DNA of 64,000 nt from Pegoplata infirma. Lineage: Eukaryota; Arthropoda; Insecta; Diptera; Anthomyiidae. Of this stretch, positions 21,726 through 34,020 are shown one piece after another (within the stretch, counting starts at the first letter, position 1; each line of letters starts with the position of its first letter). The translations under genes were made by a program, and so were the position numbers. The notes under the pieces were generated by a model. It was not told where the DNA came from, ran no database searches, and saw nothing but the letters and a program-made list of their open reading frames with translations. The stretch spans positions 318,821,038 to 318,885,037 of the forward strand of contig OY992536.1 in assembly GCA_963921195.1 (NCBI GenBank). The letters are read 5' to 3'.

Positions 21726-22248
21726 TAGTGCCTACGGTCAGTACCGTAGTACCGGGAATACCGGTATTCCCGGTTCTCGGTATTCCCGGGAAATGGTACC
21801 GGTTTCTCGGTTCTTGAATAATTCCCGGTATTCCCGGGAATACCGGTATTCCCGGTTCCGGTTCTGACGGTATTCCCGGGACTACCGGTATGTATATTTT
21901 GTAAAATTGTGTAGAACTAAAATGTTTTCTTCGCATTTTACCAAAAAAATACAAAACATGTTAAAAACACCATTTCCAATTTTTTTTTATGAATTTAAGA
22001 AAAATATAGTGACATGATTTTTTAATAATTTTACAAACACAACTAAATATTTCTGAAATACTGATTAAATGGTGTAATTTGAATATTTTATGGTATAGTA
22101 TTTTTTTAATTTTTTGAGAACCGGTACCAACATCAGAACCGGGAATACCGGTATTCCCGGGAATATATCTAGAACCGGGAAACCGGTACCAGAACCGGGA
22201 ATACCGGTATTCCCGGGAATACCGAGAACCGGGAAATGGGGGGCACTA
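21726..22248. mobile_element. hAT-like MITE, TAGTGCC family, copy 1, with dense CCGG palindromes
   Basis: The 8-bp target duplication CTTCATAC lies at 21718-21725 and 22249-22256. The ends are TAGTGCCTACGG and, inverted, TAGTGCCCCCCATTTCCC. Both ends contain repeats of the perfect palindrome GGGAATACCGGTATTCCC and its parts, within otherwise AT-rich DNA. 523 bp, no coding region; the Gly-Pro-rich frames on both strands are readings of the palindromes. The second copy is at 43739. Confidence 0.85.
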
Positions 22249-22265
22249 CTTCATACGAAATTTAA

Positions 22266-22530
22266 AATGGAATGTGATTGATCACACAGTGCAACAACCA
22301 AAATCAGAATGGAATGAAACCAAAAGCAAATGAATGTTGACCTTTTCCATAAAAACCCGTCAAGGATTTTTTAGTTTAGTGCGAGATTTTTTTTTTACAC
22401 GCATTTTAAGTTGTTGAACTAATATTATAATTATAATTACTTGAAAACTGTATAAGAGGCGTATGCTTAATGTAATTTCCTTTAAGTAATAATCATATGC
22501 AACGGTGTACAGTAGTTTATAGTCGAAAGT
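22266..22530. repeat. Dispersed repeat, copy 1
   Basis: CACAGTGCAACAACCAAAAT, AATGAATGTTGACCTTTTCC and GCGTATGCTTAAT ... CGCAACGGTG-like blocks occur in the same order at 58728-58985. The type of element is unknown to me. Its start may lie before 21718, since the MITE at 21726 interrupts this region. Confidence 0.55.
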
Positions 22531-25057
22531 CCTAAAATCCTAATGTATTACGTCCAAATTCATAAAAAATAGAAGCTTTTAATAACAGGTTTATTGATCG
22601 AATTTCCATCCAAAATTTTCTTTATAAAGCTTTCATAAGCCTTTTGTAACTTTTATTAATTTGAAGGTTACAATTTAAGGTTGAAGTAAAATTTTGTGAC
22701 AGAAAACGATGTAAAAACCATACAAAATGTGAAAGTGTATTTTTCTACCATGTTTTCTACAATCACATAAAATAAATAAAATGTCAGTGACGGTTACACG
22801 TGAATCACCAAAAATTTTTTTAATTAACATTTTAATTAATTTCAATTTAGGGTTGAAATTTTGATTTACTTCACTTACCTACCGCTATTCCACATTTAAT
22901 CAATGAATACTTTCATTCATTTCATGAAAAACTTCATAAAACGTTTTAGATATTCTGCGAATATTTTCCTTATTTCCAAGTAAGTTTTCAATTAAAGGAA
23001 CTTTAATGAGACCAGCTTCATTGTTCAAATAAAACCTGTCTTTGGTTAAAAACGTAAGTCATTTTTCATCAAGCTATGTTAATTTTCATTACTTTCACGA
23101 AGCTTTTTTTAGTATAATATATTTTTTATATCGCTGGCAATTTCTGGCTGGGTACTTAAAGTAATTTACCGACACCCAAATTGCAAACAGCTTTTTTATT
23201 GATTTAAAAAAAAGTCCGCCATATTGAATCCGCCATTTTAAATTCGGAATTGTGATCACTGAACCCCACTGATTTAATATTCTATTTGTAGCCAAAACCA
23301 CAACCACTGTGTGAGGTTTCGATTTTTAAAAATTGCAAAACCGATAGGTTCAGTTTGAAAAAAAATGAAATAAAATGTTGAAATTTATAAAAAAAAATAT
23401 TAACCATTTCTAAATGTTAACGTTAAAAAAGCTGCTAAAACTGTTAAAAAGGTTCTTTGAAACATTTTAAAATAAATCAAAATTCCTGAATCAACAAAAA
23501 ATCATTTGACTTTAATCAATTTCTACTTATCCTTTTGTATGCTATTTAATGTCTTACTTTAAATCCTTTTTTATCTTAAAAATAAATATTTATTTATTCT
23601 AAAAAATCCTAATTATAGTTTTTAACTTTTTTTTTTAAATTGTCGCTCTCTGAAAAATTTTACTAATATTTAAAAAAAAAAATGCAAATGATAGACTCAG
23701 TACCTTGTACTTTTTTCTTCAGTAGTCCTTCGGCAGGCCGGGATTCTGTCATTATTTATAATCAAAAAAATAACATATTTGCTATAAAATTAAAAAAAAA
23801 AAAATCATACTTCTCTTTACCAATCCCAAAGACCGTAACAAACATATTTGTACTCAATTATTTTTTACTATCCTCTCCAAAAGCTTCACTGTCTTTTGTA
23901 TAATGTAAATTTGTATTTTTTTTAATAGATTTTTCCAAAAAAAGAGGGAATTTTTTTTTTTTTTAAACCAGTAACTAAATTTTAAAAATTTAATTAAAAC
24001 TTTAATCATCATATTTTGAGTAGGGTTATTCTAGCTCGAGGTAATTTTTCTTTACTTAATTTAAACCATGATATTCTCACTGAGAATATCATGGTTTAAG
24101 CTAAGAATTTCTCAGCGAATAATTTTCAAGAATATTATTTTTCTATTTTAAATTTACTTATGCTGCTCATTTTTGCAAGACTTAGCCAAAACGTGTTTCG
24201 GCAATTGTCCCAAAAAAATTTTTTTTTAAGGAAATTCAAAATTTACGGTCTTTACAAATCCCCTCCTCATACACAAAACTATACAATAATTACAAAATAA
24301 CAGGAAAAAAATTCTTTTAAAATTAAAAAAAAAAAAATAATGCTTTCTTTTTGTTTTATTTAAAATTTAACTGTACAATAATTATTTTATATGTAAAAAT
24401 GTGTTTTATGTATTAAAAATAAAAAAAAAAAAATAAAAAAAAGTTTAAGTAATTCATAAATATAATAAAAAAAAAATAATTAAAATTAAAGATACAAATA
24501 AAAAACCACTCTAAAAGTTATAGCATTTAGAGAAAAAAAAAAATAAAAAAATTCAACAAAAAAAATTTATTACAAGAAAAATTCATAAAGTATTCTTCTT
24601 CACATAAAAAACAATGATACAAAACAAAAAATAAAAAAAAATATTTGCATACATGTTCATCACTTGGAATAAAATAAATAATTAATAAAAAAAAAAAACA
24701 AAAACAAATGATAAAAATTCATTAAAAATAAATAAACATTCATAAATGTAGAAAACAAATAAAAACAAAAGAATTAAATTTAACAAAAAAAATACGGAAA
24801 TTTTGCTGCAAGCAAAATAATTATTATGAGAAAAAAAAATAAAAATATTAATAATGAAAAACTTAAATCAATAATAAAAATAATTTAAAAAAAATATTTG
24901 TTTTTAAAAAAGTGTTTTAATACAACTAATATATCGTGGGCTTATGTTCAAAACTCGTTATTTAAAAAAAGAGGGTTTTCAGGAGAGCCAAAAAAATGTG
25001 TATTTCATTTTAAAGAAATTTAAACTCTGTGTTCTACAATATTTATTAAAAGCGATT
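22531..25057. other. AT-rich sequence; one perfect 39-bp palindrome
   Basis: I see no gene. At 24061-24099 TTAAACCATGATATTCTCA is followed, after one base, by its exact inverse; it is preceded by CTAGCTCGAGGT. The same half-site occurs in the hairpin at 59942-60135. 24280-24900 is very A/T-rich low complexity. Confidence 0.4.
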
Positions 25058-25060
25058 ATG

Positions 25061-25347
25061 GGCCTATGTTCTGTCTTTCACAACATTTCAATTCACATGA
25101 AATTTTCCGAATCACATGAAATCGAGTTAAGTGTTGAAGATGAATTCACGTTGTCATTTGAAGATGAAATGGAATAAATAAAATTTAAAAAATTATAAGT
25201 AAAAAAGTGCATTCGTTTTACTTTCACCAAATTTTATTTATGTGAAATATAACGAAAAAAGAAATTCGGAAGTGAAATCTAGAACACCAAAAAAATTCGG
25301 AAATTTTCACATCTTTTGTGTGAATTACTTTTTTTTGAACAGCGGCC
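25061..25347. mobile_element. GGCC-TGTTC MITE, copy P
   Basis: The ends are GGCCTATGTTCTGTCTTTCA and, inverted, GGCCGCTGTTCAAAAAAAAG, with ATG on both sides (25058-25060, 25348-25350). The interior contains CAATTCACATGAAATTTTCC and ACTTTCACCAAATTTTATTT. 287 bp, non-coding. Same structure as 26148-26436 in the opposite orientation. Confidence 0.75.
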
Positions 25348-26056
25348 ATGGTTTTTAAAATTTTGTGCTATTCCCGATTTTGTGCGAGATAGAGGGTTTT
25401 GATTTTCAGTGTTTTCACATCGAAATTATAAGAAAAAGGTTACACATTTTTGAAAATTTTAAAAGTCTAGGACACAACATTTTTTTGTGTTTTGGAGTAA
25501 AAATGTTAATTAAACATGCTTTAAAATATGTTTTTTGAAAATTATCTAATTTTATGTTTCCACTTCATTCAAAAACACATGTTTTCGCAAAACATGTTGT
25601 AATAGAAGTATTGCTTAATTGTAATAGCATAAAGAGCAGAGCATGTCGCAAAAACATAAGTTTTAGAATGCCGTGAAAACATAACATCCGAAAAAAAAAA
25701 TTTGTAAGGTCACGGAAACTTTTTTATGAAGATTTTTATCGTTTTGGGGTAGTAAATATTCTGTGGAAATCCAGATTTTTGTATTTGAAGTACTGGCACA
25801 ACGCTAGTTACACCCTACAAAACTCAACAGATTTGGCAAAAATTTTAAACTTAAGCTTGTTTTGTCCCAAGGACGAAGTTAAAAAATTACACTATTATAA
25901 ATATGAAAATTATAAAAAAAATTGAGGTAGATGAGTTAAAAAAACGCATCAGATTTTTATATATTGTGCTTCCCAGCCCTGATCAAAATTGGCCCATTTT
26001 TAAAAATTTAAAAAACAAAAAAAATTTAAAAAAATATGTGGTAATACTAAAGTAAA
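25348..26056. other. No gene seen
   Basis: 25500-25690 contains AACATGTTTTTGAA / ACATGTT variants in both orientations, possibly an old foldback. Around 25840-25880 (GTTTTGTCCCAAGGACGAAG) is a piece of mini-me-like subfamily B. Confidence 0.3.
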
Positions 26057-26147
26057 ACAAGTAAGAGAATTATAGTCGATCAAGACCGACCATATAAAAC
26101 CCTAATACGGAGTTTCCCGGTAAATTGTTCCCAAGTTTTGAATCTAT

Positions 26148-26436
26148 GGCCGCTGTTCCAAAAAAAGTAATTCACATAAAAAATGTGAAAATGAACATTT
26201 CCGATTTTTTTTGGTGTTCTAGATTTCACATCCGAATTTCTTTTTTGTTTTGTTTCACATAAATAAAATTTGGTGAAAGTAAAACGAATGCACTTTTTTC
26301 CTTATAATTTTTTAAATTTTAATTATTCGATTTCAACTTCGAATGAAAACGTGATCAACAAAACAATAAACTTGATTTCATGTGATTCGGAAATTTTCAT
26401 GTGAATTGAAAAGTTGTGAAAGACAGAACAGAGGCC
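26148..26436. mobile_element. GGCC-TGTTC MITE, copy Q
   Basis: The ends are GGCCGCTGTTCCAAAAAAAG and, inverted, GGCCTCTGTTCTGTCTTTCA, flanked by TAT at 26145-26147 and 26437-26439. 289 bp. Nested in the mini-me-like element at 26057-27652. Confidence 0.75.
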
Positions 26437-26800
26437 TATATCTTTTTAAATCTTTAATAAGTGTAAAAAAACACAAATTAAATTTGAGTGAACTAGGCTT
26501 CTATTTGTTGCCAATAAACCGCTTAAACTGAATATCTGGCAAAATTTTCACATGGGGCCTACGTCGAAAAAGGGTCCGATAATCGGATTTATGATAATCG
26601 GATTTTACAAAATTTTAATTACATTTTTTATATTTTCATGAAATTTGAGAGATTTATGTGAAAATCGGGAAGGTGGTTTGTATGGGGGCTACAAGAAGAA
26701 CTGGCCTGATACCTTTAAAATTTGGAATGGTGATTTGTGAAGACAAAACACGTTTACCTCCCAAATTTCAAAAAACATACCTATTATAATACGGTTATTA

Positions 26801-27467
26801 CACTCAAAAAATTATGTTAGTAAAATTAACTGAAAATGTCAGTTAAAATAACTACTTTGTTAGTTGTTTTGGGGTCAACTACTTTTGTCAGTTAAATCAA
26901 CTAACAATGTACGTTATTTTAACTGACAAAAAAAACAACTGACTTATGTAGTAAAAACTACTAACATTTGTAGTCAAAACGACGAACATGTAGTAAAAAT
27001 AAAATAATCAATTTAATATTTTTTTTTTTTTTTTAATTTTCAAAAAAAAAAAATTGAAGACCAAATTTTTTCCAAGTTTTTTTTTTAAAAAGTTGTGAAA
27101 AATAAAAAAAAACGATTTATTTTTTCGATTTTTTTTTTTAATTTTTCAGAAAAAAAATTTCCAAGTTTTTTTTTTAAAAAAAGTTGTGAAAAATAAAAAA
27201 AAACGAAAATTTATTTTTATTTTTTGGAAAAAAACTTTGAAAATTTTTAAGAGATAAAAAAAATAAAATTTACTTCTTTAAATTACATGTTACTACATTA
27301 CAGCACTTTTTTGTTAGTTATTAAAAAAAAACGACTTAAAATAACTTACAGAAATAGTTGTTTGATATTTTTCATACAAAAACAACTGACTTTGTAGTTG
27401 AAAACAACTAACTACTGTAAAATATACAAACAACTTACATGTAGTAACTTACATAATTTTCTGAGTG
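26801..27467. mobile_element. CACTCARAA-family MITE, intact reference copy
   Basis: TA lies at 26799-26800 and 27468-27469. The ends are CACTCAAAAAATTATGTTAG and, inverted, CACTCAGAAAATTATGTAAG. The interior: AACTGACA/TGTCAGTT units near both ends, then two direct AAGTTGTGAAAAATAAAA blocks in the middle. 667 bp, non-coding. Confidence 0.85.
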
Positions 27468-27652
27468 TAGAGTCCCATTTTTTCCAATTTCAATAGGCTT
27501 TGTCCTTAGGCCAAGGGAGGCTTAAGTTTCAAATTTCAAGTCAATTGATTAAAAAAAATACCTGTATCGTGTTTACACCGTTTACATGGACATACAGACA
27601 TACGGACGGACATCGCTAAATTCCTTTACCACAGTGTGGTGTAGGGTATAAC

Positions 27653-28940
27653 AAATAAAATTGAAATCGATCGAACGGTTTTGGAGATATCACTATTTGA
27701 ATTTTGCAGGAAATGTCGGGTTTTTCTACGTTTAAGACATTTCTTAAAAATATCTCAAAATTTCTTTATATTGACCTTTTCATACAACTTGAGACAGTAT
27801 TTAAACTTAATGTGAGCCTTCTATCAAAATTATGATTTTTGGGGAAATCTTCACTTTCACTACTTTGAAAAAAAAAAAAATAAAAATGTTCCACTATTTT
27901 ATATAGCTTGAGATTTACTTTCATTTAAACATAATTTAAGTCAAATTAGAACCATTTAGCCATTGGTGTCCTTCGATTAAATTTAAGAGCTTTTGGTGAA
28001 CATTTTCAAAATGATCGCGTTTGGCTTGAATTAATTTTAAATGAAAGTATGCCTCAAGCTCTATTAAAGGGTTAAGGGAAGCAAATGTTGAGATTTTTTT
28101 TAAAGAAATTTCTATAACGTAGGAATAAGCCGCTCTTCTTGCAAATTTTAAATTGCGAAAACTTTTTTTGATATTCTCGTTTAGCTCACCAAATTAAAAA
28201 AATATGATGTGTCTTTTTAAAGGTTTTTGAAAATTAAAAACTTATATCGCCGGGCGCCACGGTTGCGGAAAAACTTATTTGGGAAATAAGACATCATTGA
28301 AAGGTAATTGATGACCTAAGGGTTAAGATGACTGATCAAATGAGTTCTGCATTCTTAAGTCAAAATTATTCTATAAAAATTGCGTGAAAATCAAATACTT
28401 CCTCACAGAGAAAAATAAATTTCCAACTGAATTTTTCAGTTGTATCAACTCGAACTTCGGTTGCTACTACTAAATTTCGATGTGGCAGACCAATTTTTTA
28501 GTCGTTTCAATTAAAAGACAGTTGTATTAACAAAATTTAGTTTGAACTACCGATATTTAATTGTTACAATCTTAATACTAATACATCAACCGAATTTTTG
28601 TTGCAACAACTGAATTTCACTCAGAAAATCCTTAAAAAAGTAACGATTTCGCTATTTTTTTAATACTTAAAAGTCAAATAATTCGCGAAAAATATTTTTT
28701 GCAATAATAAATGTGACCTATTTTTCCAAATAGATTACACCAACAAAAAAATCGTTGCCGTGAAATTATTTGAAATGTATAATTTTTTGCGGTCTTTACT
28801 TCAACCGCGATGCGGGGGTGGATATAAGGAAATTTTTGGTTTTCACGAACATTTCATGGAGTCATTTTGACACCAAATAGAAACTTTTTGGACCCCTTTT
28901 CTGCTATAAAAAAAAAACTTAAAATTGTCTTGCATTACAC
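27653..28940. repeat. Repeat remnants
   Basis: 27660-28260 resembles one arm of the foldback at 53720-54585 in order: CGATCGAACGGTTTTGGAGA, ACGTTTAAGACATTTCTTAA-like, CATTTAAA, CCGGGCGCCACGG. 28404-28630 looks like a small TIR element (CACAGAGAAAAATAAATTTC; inverted end TTTTCTGAGTGAAATTCAGT) with CAACTGAATTT units. I see no gene. Confidence 0.4.
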
Positions 28941-29470
28941 TTGTCTAGGAGCGACTCCGAGGCAATTGTGGGGCTTTTAGTGTTTTTTAAACCTCTACCG
29001 CCACCTTTACAACGATGAGAAACCATTTGCCCCACAATTGCCTCGTAGTTGCTCTTTGAGGGGTGCAATGTAAGACCGACCCCATTAATTTTTACACCCC
29101 AACATTCCTTTTAAACAAACCTATTTCTTATCTTCACTCCCTAAGAGGGCTCCCATACAAAATGCCATATTTATAAAATTTGCTTCCATCGCTCTAACTG
29201 CCCCAAGGATTCCCCTAGAAGAGTCAAATGTATTTCCGACTTAAAATATTTTTTCAATCCCAACATTTTCTTTAAACATATCTACCCACAATCTTCAACC
29301 GTTAGGGTGGTCCCCATTAATTTTTATCTTTAATAAACTTGTTTTATTTAATCATCTCTTACCACTCCAATGGGGCCTTCAGAAGGGTGAAATGTAAGAC
29401 CGACCCACATTAACATATTCCTCCAAACACTTTTTCGAACATACCTAACCCTTTTCTACATTTTTTTTAT
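28941..29470. repeat. Fragment related to the FB-A central block
   Basis: GTAAGACCGACCCCATTAAT, ATCTTCACTCCCTAAGAGGG and further blocks near 29050-29410 follow the central part of foldback FB-A in order, at lower identity. Before it, CCACAATTGCCTCGTAGT and its inverse CAATTGTGGGGC at 28950-29050 form a small hairpin. Confidence 0.5.
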
Positions 29471-31726
29471 TCAAGAATAAAATTCGTGTTGAACAGTGTT
29501 ATCTCTTACAGGCAGAGATGCCAACTATTTGACAGCAAAACGCGCACAAAAATTTTATAAACGGGTAAAAACGCGTAAATTTGCTTGAAAAAAAGGATAA
29601 AAAAGCACTGGACCGTTTTTTAAATAGATAAAAAAATAATATTTTTATTCAAACAAAATTTGATATAAATCGTTGTACAATTTTCCATGGTCTGCATTTT
29701 CCCCTTCAAAAGCCAAATTTAGTCTTTGAACTTTACCCAGAACAGAATTCAAATATTAAACCAAAATACAGAAAAAAAACTACAAAGAATGGCATATTTT
29801 AGAGGTTGGTTTAATTTTTCAAGGGAAAACATTTTCCCCTTAGTCCGATTTTGCCCTTTTTTCTGAACTTAATACGACCAATGGTTATTGACCATACTAA
29901 TATATTCGTTCCATATTTCAGGGGGTAGCTCTTAGTTTGAACTGCATTTTGCTTTCCACAGATAGACAGACGGACATTCAAAAAATGTCTTTGAATCGAT
30001 CAAAAATCAATAAAATATATATTTTGTGAAGTCTCCGACTAATATTTCGATGCCTTACACTCGAAATAACAAACTAAGTATGCCGCCAAACTTTTTTTGG
30101 AAGCTAAAAAAATTAATTTTAAAAAGCACTAAAAGCACCAACTGAAAATTTAAAAAGCACCAATTTAAAAGCACCAAAAGCGTTTTTCTAATTTGGCACT
30201 AGGTCAAAAATTTTCGCGTTTTGACACATCAAAAAGCACTAGATCTAGCGCGAAAAGCACTAAGTTGGCATCCCTGCTTACAGGATACTTATTATGTCTC
30301 TTACAAAAAATTTATTTACATTCAAACTAACACTATTCTCTTATTTAAAAGAGCTTTTGTACGAAAAAAGCTTTATTTTTTTGACATTTTAGAAAATTGC
30401 ATGTAAAAAATGAAAACTTTTGTTTAGTATGCAATCAGCAATTAAAGCAGTTACAGTAAAGAAACCCCCCACTAAGGGGTTCTTTACGATTAAAAGTTCT
30501 TAAATAAAAATCGCTTCTAAAATTTCGTCATAATAGTGTTAAATTAAAAATTTATAAAATAAAATGTGTTGTAATTTAAGAAATCTGTGAAAAATAAAAT
30601 AAAAATATTATAAAAATTAAAAAAAAGAGAAAAAAAAATAATATGAAGGAAACATATTGTGATTTTGTAGCTGGTTGTTTTGGTGGCAAGTGAAAATTAT
30701 GAAAAATTTCTTTAAAGTTCTAACAATATTAATAAAAATGCAATGCACTCAGTTGTTGTGGTTGATGATGTAATAAATTAATTAACTTAAAACAAACAAA
30801 CAGTAGTAAAGATAAAATTGTTTATACAAAAAAAAAAAAAATTGTTTAATATACTGACCAATTGATTGATCAATCGATCTATAGTTTTCCCTAACTTTCC
30901 GTATAGAAATTCAAACACATGGTCAAGTTCATGTTTGGCGCCCGTGATCTTTTGAATTTAGCTTATTTTTAATTAATTTTCACTCTCTTTTTCATGTCCA
31001 CATGTATAGAAATTTTTTACGTTAACGTATATACAGAGCCGGACAAAAGTATTCACACAGATCTATGGTAAATGCATTTTGTTAAAGGCAAATTTAAAAA
31101 TATCAATTCTTGTTTTATCAAACGAGTATTTTTTACACAGCATTTTGTAGGTAATTTTTTAAGCTTTAATTTAAGCCTTATATTGTCCAGAATGAGGTAA
31201 TAATAAATGTGCTACGAGGGTCGAATTGGAAAATGAAATTATTTATGGGCATTTTTTATAACATTTTTTTTTAAATATTTCGATTTTTTCGAACATAAAA
31301 CATTTAAAAAAATGTCAATTCATTGATATTGAGTTATCAACTAATGTCTTGAACGATCCAAATTTAATTTTTCAAATACAGTAGAAGAAATCCGCAATTA
31401 ATGACCTCCAACTCTTATGACCACTAATGTTTTGTAAACAAAAAAAAAAATATAAAATAATCTTTTAGCATTACTTGCCTCAGCATTATTAACATGATAA
31501 TGTTTTTAGGCTGGTGTCTAATTTTAAAAAAGTTGCAGGACGCCACCTCAGTTTGACTATATAAGCTAACAATTAACGAAAAAGAAAACAAGAATTACTA
31601 TTTTCATTTTCTTAAAACCAAAAATTTTAATGACTTGGGTTTGTTACTTGGATAATAATTCACCTCGTGGTGAATAAACCTGTTTTTCACCAGCTTGTAA
31701 ATAAAATGTAACATAATTATTTTTCA
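29471..31726. other. AT-rich sequence with scattered repeat pieces
   Basis: 29500-30280 has a region with AAAAGCACTAA / GCACCAA-type units whose ends (GGCAGAGATGCCAACTATTT at 29511 and TTAGTGCTTTTCGCG inverse near 30250, AAGTTGGCATCCCTGC) suggest a diverged TIR element of about 750 bp. 29930-30100 has a mini-me-like remnant with CACAGATAGACAGACGGACA. No gene is seen. Confidence 0.4.
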
Positions 31727-32262
31727 ACAATTTTTTTTTCATAAATTTTTTTTTTCATCAATTTTTTTTCCATCAATTTTTTTTTGTTATCAAATTTTTT
31801 TTCATCAAATTTTTTTTTATCAAATTTTTTTTTTTTCATAAATTTTTTTTTCATCAAACTTTTTTTTTTTAATTTTTTTTTTTTTTTCATTAATTTTTTT
31901 TTTCGTCAATTTTTTTTTTCATTATTTTTTTTTCATAAATTTTTTGTTTTTTTTCATCAAAAAATTAATTTTTTCATCAATTTTTTGTTTTTTCATCAAA
32001 ATTTTTTTTTCAATAATTTTTTTATCATATTTTTTTCAATTTTTTTCTCACAAAAATTTTTTTTTCATATTTTTTTTTTCATCAATTTTTTTTACATCAA
32101 AAAATTTTTCTTTTCATCAAAAAATTTCATCAAAAACTTTTTTCTTCAAAATTTTTTTTCACCAAAAATTTTGGGTTCATTACATTTTTTTTAACATAAT
32201 TTTTTTTTTCGTGAAAAAAAAATCATTTTTTTTACCAAAACTACTTTTTCACCAAGTCTAAG
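31727..32262. repeat. T-rich minisatellite (CATCAA-T runs)
   Basis: The plus strand is a nearly pure T tract broken at intervals of about 12-20 bases by TCATCAA, TCATAAA, TTATCAAA or TCACCAAA. It is an irregular microsatellite-like array of over 500 bp. The Phe-rich open frames across it are artefacts. Confidence 0.8.
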
Positions 32263-33489
32263 CTTTTCGCATAAAAATTTTTCATTTGTTTATCAAATGT
32301 ACATAAAATAAGTGAGAGTGGTATATTCTTGGGTGCCGAATCTATTATACTCTCCAAAATGTAAAAACACATTTTTGCACTCACTTACGAAATGTACAGC
32401 TCTTTTGTTTTTCGACTAATATTTCAATTCGTTTTGCATTTAATAGCAAAGTAATATAACATTATTATTTCTAAGAAAATTTTGCTTTGGCAAGTACACC
32501 CAAATCTTCCGCAAAACTAGAGTTTGCAAATAATCGAGATATTTCATAATCGCGATTACGATTAAAAAAATTGCCGTTAATCGCGATTACGATTAATCGA
32601 ATTTTTTAAATAATTTGAGTTTCAATATCTTAAAAAAAAATCTTTTGAAATTTACATTTTAGAATGTATTTTTAGGAACAAAAACTGTTATTTTTATGAT
32701 ATAAAATGTTAAGCTTTCAAACTTTCCCAGTAAAAATTATTCGAGATTTTAGCACCACGGTCTCTTTTTTTAGTATATCATTGCGCTCGAGCGCCCTGGA
32801 GAATTTTTAGTTAAGATTTTTTTAAAACTTATAATTAAAATTCTTTGTTGATAAAATTTCATACATACTTTAATTTTTGACATCTTTAACTCTTTTTAAA
32901 TGATCAAAAAGATTTTTGGAGAAAAATACTAGATTTTCTTACATCTTTATTGCGGTTAAATAAACTCTAAAAAGAGTTCTTCAATCAGCGCTGAAAAGTG
33001 ACATGATTTTACTGGGTCTTAATAGCTTTTTATCTTTGCTACTAAAGAGTACTCTAAACTGTGACTGATTTGGATTCGCTGTTTGGATCATGATTTCTTT
33101 CCAAAGCTGCTTCCAGTTTACCAAAATTTCTGCGGGGTCGTGTCAAAATACCTGCCGATGGCCAGTTAGCTCTTGTGACGAAATTTATTTAAAAAATTAA
33201 CAAGGCATCATTAGTCAACCAGCGGTCAAAGTATGAAAAATTAAGTTTTTAACAAAATTTCATGTCCAAATTTGTTGACCAAAGGCTTTAGAGTATATTT
33301 TAAAAACAAAACTCTTTAAAATTTACTGAGATCAGTAGTGCGATTCAGTAACTTTTTTTAACGAAATTATCGATATCGTTAACTAACGAGAATTGTCGGT
33401 TGTTTTAACGAATATGTGATTCTATAAATTTTTCCAACATTTTCTAACAACTACCTAAATCATTGCTCAAAACCTACTGCAGTTAAAAA

Positions 33490-34020
33490 TAATGTGGGTC
33501 TCAGATCTACCAAGTCCACAACAACCCCAAGGGAGCCTAAAGACAATACGGCACATGGACGAACCCAAACATCAAAAAGCTATGTCGCTCTGTCCGCCAA
33601 CGTACCACTTTAAACCCGAACGGAAAATACTCACTGCGACCGCTCCCCCATACGACAAAAGGTGCCCGAGACTCCCGCAAAATACCCAAAATGAGCAATA
33701 AAACGTGATCAAATAAATAAATAATAATAATAATCATAAATAATAATAATAATAATAATCATAAATAATAATAATAATCATAAATAATAATAATAATAAT
33801 AATGATAATAATAATAATAATAAAATAATACAACACATAAATTCTCGCATAAAAACCATAAAAAATAAAATAAATAAACTACACCGAAAAAATATACCAC
33901 GCCACACAATTATCCACAAAGATCAAAATATAAACTCCCCCGCTCGAAAATTGCCGTGAAGGCACTTGGGCTTCCTATAGCGCTTTCATCCCCTGCCGAA
34001 GGGAATCATCAGTAGGATTT
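33490..34020 (+). other. GC-richer island with an (AAT)n tract, unassigned
   Basis: 33490-33700 is close to 50% G+C in a 25-30% background and ends in AGCAATAAAACGTG, followed by an AAT/AATCAT tract (33717-33830). That arrangement resembles a retroelement 3' end with a simple-repeat tail, but no protein motif supports it. 33930-34010 has GCTTTCATCCCCTGCCGAAG. The 69-residue open frame at 33492 has no recognised domain. Confidence 0.35.
33717..33830 (+). repeat. (AAT)n / AATCAT microsatellite
   Basis: AAT units predominate, interrupted by AATCATAAATAAT and one AATGATAAT. The strand-opposite open frame with Ile/Tyr/Leu runs is an artefact of it. Confidence 0.9.

Larger units (their letters stand above)
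26057..27652 (+). mobile_element. Mini-me-like element, subfamily B, with two nested MITEs
   Basis: It runs from ACAAGTAAGAGAATTATAGT to CACAGTGTGGTGTAGGGTAT, parallel to the copy at 56841-57694. It is interrupted by the GGCC MITE at 26148-26436 and the CACTCARAA MITE at 26801-27467; the host reads through at both points when compared with the other copy. The GTCY region is short here (GACATACGGACGGACATCGC). Confidence 0.65.

Noticed and set aside
21635..21954. Gly-Pro-rich, collagen-like open frames on both strands
   Set aside because: They translate the CCGGGAATACCGG palindromes of a MITE, and the same frame is seen in the copy at 43738.
31784..32261. Phe/Ile-rich open frames
   Set aside because: These are readings of the polypyrimidine tract.
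33492..33701. Possible small gene in the GC-richer block
   Set aside because: 69 residues, no homology recognised, overlapping an open frame on the other strand, and positioned inside a nested mobile element.
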